Shown here: in pieces, positions 14,445 to 20,040 of the stretch
How the letters are laid out: every line of letters begins with the position of its first letter
Numbering within the stretch: position 1 is the first letter of the stretch
Assembly (NCBI GenBank): GCA_964504335.1
Contig: CAZDET010000079.1
Coordinates: 1 to 20,040 of the forward strand
DNA length: 20,040 bases
Origin: CAZDET01 sp964504335
GTDB taxonomy: Bacteria > Bacteroidota > Bacteroidia > Chitinophagales > Saprospiraceae
Direction of reading: 5' to 3'
Notes under the pieces: model-generated
Seen by the model: the letters and a program-made list of their open reading frames with translations, nothing else
Databases searched by the model: none
What the model was told of the DNA's origin: nothing
Translations under genes and position numbers: made by a program

Positions 14445-17400
14445 TTGGTAAAGGATTCTACTGCCAGATCTTCGCGCAAGAACCGGCACCAGACGCATTC
14501 GGGTTTTCCGCAGCCTTCGTAGAATTGGTGCTGCTGGATCTTGTCGTACACCTCCCTTAGGATCGTTCGAAGCTGTTCGATGTCCCGGCGCTGGAACGTG
14601 ATGGTGCGCACGGGAAAGACGCCTTCCGCATCCGGATCGAGGTAAACGATACTGCCCTTAGTCACCCGCTCGGTGGCCCCGGCCTGGTTCTCGTACAACA
14701 GTTTATAGAAAACCAACTGCCGCCAGTAGCTACCCCCTTCGGGCCGCCGCTCGGTGGGCCGCTGCCACTTTCGCTTTTGGTGGCTCCCCGTCTTATAATC
14801 GACTACGTGAATGCGGTCATTCGCCACCCAGTCGAGCCGGTCGATTACCCCCTTGAGGGGTACCCCATCGATTTCGGCGTGCCGGATTAGCTGCTCCGTT
14901 CGGACCCGATCCGGCCAGGTTGGATGCTGCTGATCGTAAAAACGGGCCAGGTTCTGACGGCCTTGTTGGAGACGTTGCCGGTATCTTTCGGGGCGGAAGT
15001 AGGCGCGCAATCGCTCCATCTCCTGTTCGAAAAACTCCAACAACTCCGCTTTTTCCGGAAAACGGCGATCTTCCTGCGCCATCATACGGTCGAACAGACG
15101 CTGCAGCGCCTGATGCAACGCCAACCCATAAGTAGCGGCCTCGCTCTGGACGTGCGGTGCCCGCAGCACGACTTCGTAGTAAAATCCCAGCGGGCAGTAG
15201 AGGTAGCGGTGCAAATCCGATACGCTCAGCCGATATTGCTGCAACCGCTCGTCTACTAATTGCCGATCCAGCTCCTGCCCGGAGGCAGCGGGCATTTCTT
15301 GTAAATCCAGAACCTGCACCAGGAATAAATCCTCCGGGTCGATGGATCGCTGTTGAAAATCAACCGTGCCGGCTTCCAGTAGTTCGTCGACGAACTGGCT
15401 GCGTTGTTGCTGCTTGGACTGGCCGTTGTGCAGCCCGAAGCTAATGTGCAGCCGTTCTTTGGCCCGGGTCATGGCCACGTAGAAGAGCCGGCGACGAGCC
15501 TCCAGTTCGTCTTCTGCTCCGGAATACGTAAGCGTATCGGGAAATCTGAATTGCCGCCCCGATCGCTGCCGCCCGGGATCCCATTCCTTAGCGACGGCAT
15601 CCAGCAACACGACGGCCCGAAACTCCAGCCCCTTTGCGCTATGGGCCGTCACTAGTGTGACGGCATCCGACAGGTCTGCCTGCCGCTGGAGGGGAACCCC
15701 CAAGTGGTTGTCATCCATCCGGTTGAGTACATCCAGGAAGCGTGCCAGATCGAGCCGGGGGCGTCGGTCTGCTTCCGCTCGCAGGAAGGTAAAAAACGAC
15801 TGGGCCACCTGCACCTGTTGGGCGGAATCGGATACGGCCAGGGCGCGTTTCAGAAGGCCGCTGCCATTAAACAGCCGTTCGACGAGCTCGGGCAGGGGCA
15901 TTTCCTGCGCCTGTCCAATCATCTCATCCAGCCAATCGGCCACCCGCTGCAATTGGCGGCCGGCAATCAGGCCCACCGGCCAGCGACTGGGTGTTCGCAA
16001 CCACCGCCGCCAGGGTAGCTCCGGCGCGTGGGCCGATTTTTCCAGGCTGAGCAGTGCCAGATCGGCGGGCGGCAGGTCGAAGCAGCGGAAGTGCAACAGG
16101 CGAAACAGCAGGTGGGCACCGCTATCGGGCCGCTGCAGCTCGAGCAACACGTACTCCATGATTTCGCGCAGTTGCCGGATTAGCGGGGTGTCCAAGATGT
16201 TGATTTGCCGCTTCGTTTGATAGGGGATTTGCTGTTTGTCCAGCAATCGGGCCAGCGACCGGGCCTGCCGGTGGCGGGCGTAAATGACCGCCATATCGCC
16301 CCAGGGAATGCCCTCCTGCTGCCATTGTTGGAGTTGCCGGAGCACACCGGCCGTCTCCTGTGACGTGTTGGGGTATTCCACGATCAACGGCCGCAGTACC
16401 GTATCGGCGAATACCGGGTGGCGGGCGATGAGTTGTTTGGTGGTATTGAGTTGTTGGCTGAGTCGCTGGTAATTTTGCCCGATCAAGCTGGTGGCAGCTT
16501 CGAGAATGGGCTGACTCGACCGGTAGTTTTCTTCCAGCAACACCACTTCGATAGAGCTGCGGTAGCGATCCCGAAAGTCGAGGAGGTTGTGCAGCCGCGC
16601 CCCCTGAAATTCGTAGATGGACTGATCGTCGTCGCCGACAATAAACAAGTTGGGAGCCTCCCAATAATCGGCGAGTTGGCGCAAGATTCGATTTTGAGCC
16701 CCGTTGGTATCCTGAAATTCATCCACTACAATGTAGAGAAAGCGTTCCTGGTAGGTGCGCAGGAGGCCCTCCTCTCGTTCGAACCCCTGCACGACCCAAC
16801 GGATCATATCTTCGTAGTCGTAGCGCCTCCGTTGCCGCAGCAGTCGTTCGTAGTCCGTAAACAGGCGGCTGCCCTGCCGGAGCAGGTCCATGCGCAGGGT
16901 TTCCTGCTCGATGAGCGACGTTTTCGGATCGCCTTTCCGAACTGCTCCCCGATTGACTTTATACTGGTATTCCGGGCGGGTGGGTAGTTCCTCCAGATAG
17001 GCCTCAATGGCGGTGTGCAAGCCTTCCACCGACCAGTTTTCCGACTTCATTTTGCGAAACAAATCGGTGAGGTGCCGCTCGTAGAAGTAGGGGTCGCTGC
17101 GCCCCGCCCGCAGCGGATGATCGTGGGGAAGCGCATCGAGCAGGTCGCGTATCAACTCGATCCGTTCGAGCTCACTCAGCGGAATGAGGTTGCGGTGCCC
17201 GAAATACTCAAGGTTATCCTGAATAACACTATTGCAGAAAGAATGAAAGGTAAAAACCGGCACGCGGTGCCCTTCCGGTCCGATCAGTTGAAGGAGCCGC
17301 CGCCGCATGGCCTGCACACCGGCATCGGTGAAGGTCAGGCAGAGAATGTTGTGCGCCTGGGTATCCGTTTGTAACAGGATGTTGCCCACCCGCGCACTCA

Positions 17401-17545
17401 GCAATTGGGTTTTTCCGGTTCCGGGGCCGGCCAAAACGAGTAGAGGCCCTTCGAGCTGATCAACCGCTTCCCGTTGGCGAGCATTGAGCTGCGCCAGGTA
17501 GCGGCGGAATTGATCGTGGTATTGCTTCCTCTTCTGGTCAGACAT
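14417..17545 (-). CDS. UvrD-type helicase with C-terminal PD-(D/E)XK nuclease
   Basis: Protein of 1042 residues. Superfamily 1A helicase motifs are all present: GPGTGKT (40-46), VDEFQDT (274-280), GDDDQSIYEFQGA (304-316), ENYRSSQ (339-345), TAHSAKGLEF (633-642) and YVAMTRAKERL (689-699). The C-terminal quarter is a RecB/AddB-like nuclease: GVIDRLD (899-905), VVDYKTG (914-920, Asp916 and Lys918) and QLVFYKLLY (943-951). Cys783 before the nuclease core and Cys1012, Cys1017 and Cys1020 after it are placed like the iron-sulfur cysteines that close AddB and Cas4 nucleases, though the spacing (x4, x2) differs from the common one. It is probably a single-chain enzyme resecting DNA ends in recombination repair. 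No AddB-like partner lies nearby. The start is ATG 17545. Confidence 0.92.
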   Translation of the reverse strand: MSDQKRKQYHDQFRRYLAQLNARQREAVDQLEGPLLVLAGPGTGKTQLLSARVGNILLQTDTQAHNILCLTFTDAGVQAMRRRLLQLIGPEGHRVPVFTFHSFCNSVIQDNLEYFGHRNLIPLSELERIELIRDLLDALPHDHPLRAGRSDPYFYERHLTDLFRKMKSENWSVEGLHTAIEAYLEELPTRPEYQYKVNRGAVRKGDPKTSLIEQETLRMDLLRQGSRLFTDYERLLRQRRRYDYEDMIRWVVQGFEREEGLLRTYQERFLYIVVDEFQDTNGAQNRILRQLADYWEAPNLFIVGDDDQSIYEFQGARLHNLLDFRDRYRSSIEVVLLEENYRSSQPILEAATSLIGQNYQRLSQQLNTTKQLIARHPVFADTVLRPLIVEYPNTSQETAGVLRQLQQWQQEGIPWGDMAVIYARHRQARSLARLLDKQQIPYQTKRQINILDTPLIRQLREIMEYVLLELQRPDSGAHLLFRLLHFRCFDLPPADLALLSLEKSAHAPELPWRRWLRTPSRWPVGLIAGRQLQRVADWLDEMIGQAQEMPLPELVERLFNGSGLLKRALAVSDSAQQVQVAQSFFTFLRAEADRRPRLDLARFLDVLNRMDDNHLGVPLQRQADLSDAVTLVTAHSAKGLEFRAVVLLDAVAKEWDPGRQRSGRQFRFPDTLTYSGAEDELEARRRLFYVAMTRAKERLHISFGLHNGQSKQQQRSQFVDELLEAGTVDFQQRSIDPEDLFLVQVLDLQEMPAASGQELDRQLVDERLQQYRLSVSDLHRYLYCPLGFYYEVVLRAPHVQSEAATYGLALHQALQRLFDRMMAQEDRRFPEKAELLEFFEQEMERLRAYFRPERYRQRLQQGRQNLARFYDQQHPTWPDRVRTEQLIRHAEIDGVPLKGVIDRLDWVANDRIHVVDYKTGSHQKRKWQRPTERRPEGGSYWRQLVFYKLLYENQAGATERVTKGSIVYLDPDAEGVFPVRTITFQRRDIEQLRTILREVYDKIQQHQFYEGCGKPECVWCRFLREDLAVESFTNQEVEELDD

Positions 17546-17692
17546 CTCGGTGGGAGGGTGAGATCTTACAATATTGACTGGATAAACATATTATTCACAA
17601 AAAATTTCATCAAAGTGTACTAATTTTCACGAATTATGTGTTTCGATTAAGTGTTGAATGTTGCGCCGTATTTCTTAAACGGGTATATTTAA

Positions 17693-17851
17693 TTAATGAT
17701 CCCATCCGGCACGCGGATATCCGCTCTTCAATACCTCTAGAGCCCGTAAAAATTCGTCACAATTTAGCTGGCCTCCTTTCTGACGGAGCCAAGCAACTTC
17801 ATACTCTAGACAACACAAACTAAGCACGGTTATATAAACCAATTCTATCAT
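17693..17851 (-). CDS. Possible small ORF (52 aa) divergent from the antitoxin-like gene
   Basis: A 52-codon frame runs from ATG 17851 to TAA 17693-17695. The product begins MIELVYITVLSLCCLEYEV and contains WLRQKGGQLNCDEFLRALEV and a GYPRAGWDH end. The composition is protein-like: a hydrophobic N-terminal third, then a charged helix-like part. The closing PRAGWD resembles the end of some AbrB/MazE-type antitoxins, which is a weak hint only. The start codon lies inside the 15-base palindrome before the divergent gene at 17869. A frame this long can arise by chance, and the region might instead be a decayed gene remnant. Confidence 0.3.
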   Translation of the reverse strand: MIELVYITVLSLCCLEYEVAWLRQKGGQLNCDEFLRALEVLKSGYPRAGWDH

Positions 17852-17856
17852 AGAAT
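17842..17856. promoter_or_regulatory. Palindrome before the antitoxin-like gene, candidate self-operator
   Basis: ATTCTAT-C-ATAGAAT, a perfect 7-1-7 inverted repeat ending 12 bases before the ATG at 17869. Ribbon-helix-helix antitoxins usually repress their own promoters by binding such palindromes, so autoregulation is a fair inference. Confidence 0.5.
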
Positions 17857-17868
17857 ACAAGTCACCTT

Positions 17869-18069
17869 ATGTCAACCACTATCAAGTTGGACGTTCACCA
17901 GGACGTTATCGAGACAGCAGAAGCTTACGCACACCAGAATGGTCGGGAATTGGAAGACCTTATCGAAGCTTACCTTCGGGAATTATCTACCCGCTACCAT
18001 TCGACCATGAGGAGCATGACCCGAAAGGCGATCCTTACGGATGCCCTGATGGGAAAGTACTGCGGATAA
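17869..18069 (+). CDS. Ribbon-helix-helix (DUF6364-like) antitoxin-like protein
   Basis: Protein of 66 residues. The first 42, with TIKLDVHQDVIETAEAYAHQNGR followed by LEDLIEAYLRELS, show the beta-strand, helix, helix pattern of ribbon-helix-helix DNA-binding proteins and most resemble the DUF6364 group, which often pairs with PIN-domain (VapC) toxins. The last 24 residues (from RYHSTM) are basic and do not match the usual toxin-binding tail I would expect. No toxin gene follows: 82 bases later comes the 3' end of dnaX on the other strand. The gene stands alone between a palindrome and a terminator. It may be an orphan antitoxin, a remnant of a toxin-antitoxin pair, or a small transcription regulator. 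Confidence 0.7.
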   Translation: MSTTIKLDVHQDVIETAEAYAHQNGRELEDLIEAYLRELSTRYHSTMRSMTRKAILTDALMGKYCG

Positions 18070-18105
18070 CAGCACTGCCTACCAAATTAAACCAAAGATC
18101 GAATC

Positions 18106-18153
18106 AGGAGGAATGCGAAGGCGCGCTGCGTCTTTGTTTCCTCCTATTTTTTT
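18106..18153 (+). terminator. Intrinsic terminator of the antitoxin-like gene
   Basis: AGGAGGAA (18106-18113) pairs with TTCCTCCT (18138-18145), and an inner GCGAAG/CTTTGT pairing (with wobbles) extends the stem. Seven T residues follow (18147-18153). The T-tract overlaps the last codon of dnaX, which runs the other way. It fits termination of rightward transcription from 17869. Confidence 0.75.
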
Positions 18154-19885
18154 ATTCATCGGGACGCAAATCGAACCGCTTGCGCAAATCGTCGACTGCC
18201 GGGTTGGCCTCGCGCATCAGCAGGTATTTTTCCTTGGGTGTGAGCGGTTTGGTGCGCTTGGGTTCGGGTGGCCGCAGCGCTTCGTCGATCTCGATGCGCA
18301 TCGTCAGTTGGGGCGCGCGCAGCTCGGTGCGCAGGTATTCCATCAGGCCGTCGGCTTCGCGGATGGCGCTGGCTGCCAGTCCGGTACCTACCGCGGCCCG
18401 TACGTCCAACCCTTCCACCTCCAGGCGGGCTTGCTTGAGCACCAACTTCAGGGTATCGCGCTCCACGCCTTCAGTATACGTATTCCAGGCCGCCTGAATA
18501 GCCTCCAGGCTAACGGATTGCACCGTATCGGCCGTTTGCTTGCTGGCCTCTTCAATTTCCGCCAGGTGCAAATCCTGCTTCAGCGAAGGGACCATGCGCG
18601 CCGCCCGGCGCCGGCCCTTGGGTGGCGGAGGAGGTGGAGGTGTTTCCGATGCGGGTGCTTCGGAAGCAGCCGGCGTATCCGGGGTGGTGGCTTCGACGCT
18701 CTTCTCTACTGCGGGCGACGGTTCAGGCGTTTTTTTTTCCGCAACCGCCGGAGTTGCGGCAGCCTCTACGGGCATTTCGTGCAAGCGGAATACTCGCTTG
18801 ATCGCCGCCATTTTCACGAGGTGCATCTCTACGTGTAGCCGTTTGTTGCGCGCCTGCTTGTAGTGCAGATCGCATTCATTGGCGAGGTGCAGCACCGTCA
18901 GCAGCAAATCGGTGGGGCTCAGGGCCGCCTGCTCCCGGTAGCGATCGCGCAGCGAATCGCTCACCTCGAGCAATACCAACGTCTCCGGAGTCTTGCAGAC
19001 CAGCAAATTGCGCACGTGCTCGGCCAGCCCGCTGATGAACAGATCGGGATCGAATCCCTTGCGCAGGATGTCGTCGAAAATCAACAGCAAGGTAGCGCGG
19101 TCTTCCCCCAGCAGCGTATCCACTACCCGGAAATAGTAGTCGTAATCGAGCACATTGAGGTTGCCGATCACATCCTCGTAGGTGATGGATTTTCCCGAAA
19201 ACGACACGATGCGATCAAAGATCGAGAGGGCGTCGCGCAGCGCCCCGTCGGCCTTTTGCGCAATGATGTGCAGGGCATCCGGATCGGCTTCAATCCCCTC
19301 CTGCCGGCAGATATCGGTGAGATGCGCCACCGTATCCGCCACCTGAATCCGTCGGAAATCGAAAATCTGACAGCGCGACAGAATCGTCGGGATGATCTTG
19401 TGCTTCTCCGTAGTAGCCAGGATGAAAATGGCGTAGTCGGGCGGTTCCTCCAGGGTTTTCAGAAACGCGTTGAAGGCCGCCGGCGACAGCATGTGGACCT
19501 CGTCGATGATAAACACCTTGTACTTGCCCTGCTGCGGTTGGAAGCGCACCTGCTCGATCAGGGCCCGGATGTGCTCTACGCTGTTGTTGGAGGCGGCGTC
19601 CAGCTCCGTGATATTGAAGGAAGCCTGCTCGTTGAAGGCCAGGCAACTGCTGCACTGGTTGCAGGGCTCGAAATCGTCGGTCGGATTCTGGCAATTGAGC
19701 ACTTTCGCCAGGATGCGGGCGCAGGTCGTTTTCCCCACCCCGCGGGGGCCGCAGAAGAGAAATGCGTGCGCCAGGTGATCGGTCTGCAGGGCATTCTTCA
19801 GCGTCCGGCTGACATGCGCTTGCCCCACCACTTCATCGAAGCGCTGCGGCCGGTACTTTCTCGCGGAAACAATGAATTTACTCAT
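18152..19885 (-). CDS. dnaX: DNA polymerase III subunit tau (and probably gamma)
   Basis: Clamp-loader ATPase of 577 residues, which loads the sliding clamp and ties polymerase and helicase together at the fork. Visible are KYRPQRFDEVVGQ (10-21), Walker A GPRGVGKTT (46-54), the zinc-binding cysteines 65, 75, 78 and 81, Walker B FIIDEVHML (125-133) and sensor 1 SRC (170-172). Domain III runs to about 370. It is followed by a Pro/Ala/Thr/Glu linker with PPPPPPPK and a tau-specific C-terminal part (about 435-577). Codons 383-386 (GAA AAA AAA ACG) contain nine consecutive A. In the -1 frame a TGA follows after AAC GCC, which would give a gamma-like form of 387 residues. The start is ATG 19885. 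The stop lies within the opposing terminator. Confidence 0.95.
   Translation of the reverse strand: MSKFIVSARKYRPQRFDEVVGQAHVSRTLKNALQTDHLAHAFLFCGPRGVGKTTCARILAKVLNCQNPTDDFEPCNQCSSCLAFNEQASFNITELDAASNNSVEHIRALIEQVRFQPQQGKYKVFIIDEVHMLSPAAFNAFLKTLEEPPDYAIFILATTEKHKIIPTILSRCQIFDFRRIQVADTVAHLTDICRQEGIEADPDALHIIAQKADGALRDALSIFDRIVSFSGKSITYEDVIGNLNVLDYDYYFRVVDTLLGEDRATLLLIFDDILRKGFDPDLFISGLAEHVRNLLVCKTPETLVLLEVSDSLRDRYREQAALSPTDLLLTVLHLANECDLHYKQARNKRLHVEMHLVKMAAIKRVFRLHEMPVEAAATPAVAEKKTPEPSPAVEKSVEATTPDTPAASEAPASETPPPPPPPKGRRRAARMVPSLKQDLHLAEIEEASKQTADTVQSVSLEAIQAAWNTYTEGVERDTLKLVLKQARLEVEGLDVRAAVGTGLAASAIREADGLMEYLRTELRAPQLTMRIEIDEALRPPEPKRTKPLTPKEKYLLMREANPAVDDLRKRFDLRPDE
18730..18759 (-). promoter_or_regulatory. 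Candidate slippage element inside dnaX (hairpin plus A9)
   Basis: In the mRNA sense, a perfect 7-bp stem CCGCAAC/GTTGCGG with a 7-base loop (18759-18739) is followed directly by nine A (18738-18730), then CGCCTGA. One added A, or a -1 ribosome shift, gives Asn-Ala-stop. One lost A gives a stop after seven codons. Such A-runs are the known site of gamma production in dnaX of Thermus (transcript slippage) and, as A AAA AAG, of E. coli (ribosome shift). Confidence 0.6.
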
Positions 19886-19920
19886 AGGCTTGCAGCGTAC
19901 GAAACTACGGAAAAGTTGGT

Positions 19921-19946
19921 ACTTTGGCCAGCTAGCTGGCCAAAGT
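19921..19946. promoter_or_regulatory. 26-bp perfect palindrome upstream of dnaX
   Basis: ACTTTGGCCAGCT and its exact reverse complement adjoin with no spacer, 36 bases before the dnaX start. It may be an operator for dnaX and a divergent gene to the right, or a hairpin at a transcript end. No T-tract flanks it on either strand, so it is not a standard intrinsic terminator. Confidence 0.5.
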
Positions 19947-19951
19947 GTTTA

Positions 19952-19967
19952 ACGGGTGAACGGGTGA
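19952..19967. repeat. Tandem 8-base repeat
   Basis: ACGGGTGA occurs twice in direct tandem, just to the right of the 26-bp palindrome. It could be two half-sites for a regulator or chance. Confidence 0.3.
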
Positions 19968-20040
19968 AATAACCTCTTAAGCCTGTCAACTCTTACATTC
20001 GGGCGGCCTACCTCCTGGATAAATGGGCTTGCTTGGTAGG

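Larger units (their letters stand above)
17546..17868. other. AT-rich intergenic region between the helicase and antitoxin-like genes
   Basis: A 323-base gap, much AT-richer than its surroundings. It contains the promoter side of the helicase gene, a possible small leftward gene (17693-17851), an imperfect hairpin (TGGC-C-TCC with GGAGCCA, about 17769-17791) and a 15-base palindrome next to the antitoxin-like start. I find no convincing TAnnTTTG box. A rightward 61-codon frame at 17638-17823 has no protein-like features. Confidence 0.6.

Noticed and set aside
16122..16664. 180-codon leftward frame inside the helicase gene
   Set aside because: It lies wholly within the SF1 helicase frame and has low-complexity composition.
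18863..19972. 369-codon rightward frame antisense to dnaX
   Set aside because: dnaX motifs on the minus strand are decisive. The antisense protein is Gln/Arg/His-rich, as usual for such shadows.
20007..20040. CCTACC/GGTAGG pairing at the right edge as a hairpin or RNA gene
   Set aside because: It is a 6-bp stem with a 22-base loop, cut by the window end. Too weak to call.

Overview
The window looks like a chromosomal segment of a Bacteroidota bacterium, possibly of the Saprospira/Lewinella kind (the order-level guess is weak). The support is a secreted protein with a type IX secretion (T9SS) C-terminal sorting domain, starts without Shine-Dalgarno sequences, two promoter-like boxes matching the Bacteroidota TAnnTTTG element (2754-2761 minus, 2871-2878 plus), a conserved Bacteroidota-type hypothetical protein and a YfiT/BstA protein. 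I see no tRNA, rRNA, CRISPR array, insertion sequence or prophage. Most genes are GC-rich. The first kilobase and the gap at 17546-17868 are visibly AT-richer.

Layout. 106-1071 (+) is a COG0523/CobW GTPase metallochaperone behind two inverted repeats. 1167-2483 (-) is a MATE exporter. It is divergent from 2953-6798 (+), a 1281-residue protein made of two complete D-Ala-D-Ala ligase (ATP-grasp) units, a proline-rich linker, one membrane helix and three PASTA domains. 6892-9444 (+) is a T9SS cargo protein and 9519-9830 (+) a rhodanese. A leftward cluster follows: SPOR protein (9841-10443), PhnP-like metallo-hydrolase (10572-11378) and YfiT/BstA-like protein (11378-11911), the last two overlapping by one base. 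11991-12290 (-) is a small conserved hypothetical. 12342-14444 (+) holds an outer-membrane beta-barrel protein, a small exported protein and a Ppx/GppA phosphatase. 14417-17545 (-) is a one-chain UvrD-type helicase with a C-terminal nuclease. 17869-18069 (+) is a small ribbon-helix-helix antitoxin-like protein with its own palindrome and terminator. 18152-19885 (-) is dnaX.

Main points of interest. First, the double-ligase/PASTA fusion would tie the cytoplasmic step making the D-Ala-D-Ala end of peptidoglycan precursors to an extracytoplasmic wall-binding sensor in one chain. The second ligase has Phe where E. coli DdlB has Tyr216, a position known to affect D-Ala versus D-lactate choice. Its gene has a 12-bp inverted repeat over the promoter and a leader that can fold in two exclusive ways. 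Second, dnaX carries nine A residues directly after a 7-bp hairpin. A one-base shift into the -1 frame meets a stop within three codons, giving a 387-residue gamma-like product, as in the known dnaX slippage systems. Third, the antitoxin-like gene has no visible toxin, and a possible 52-codon divergent gene starts inside its palindrome.

Every call rests on reading the sequence and on remembered family motifs. No database search was run.
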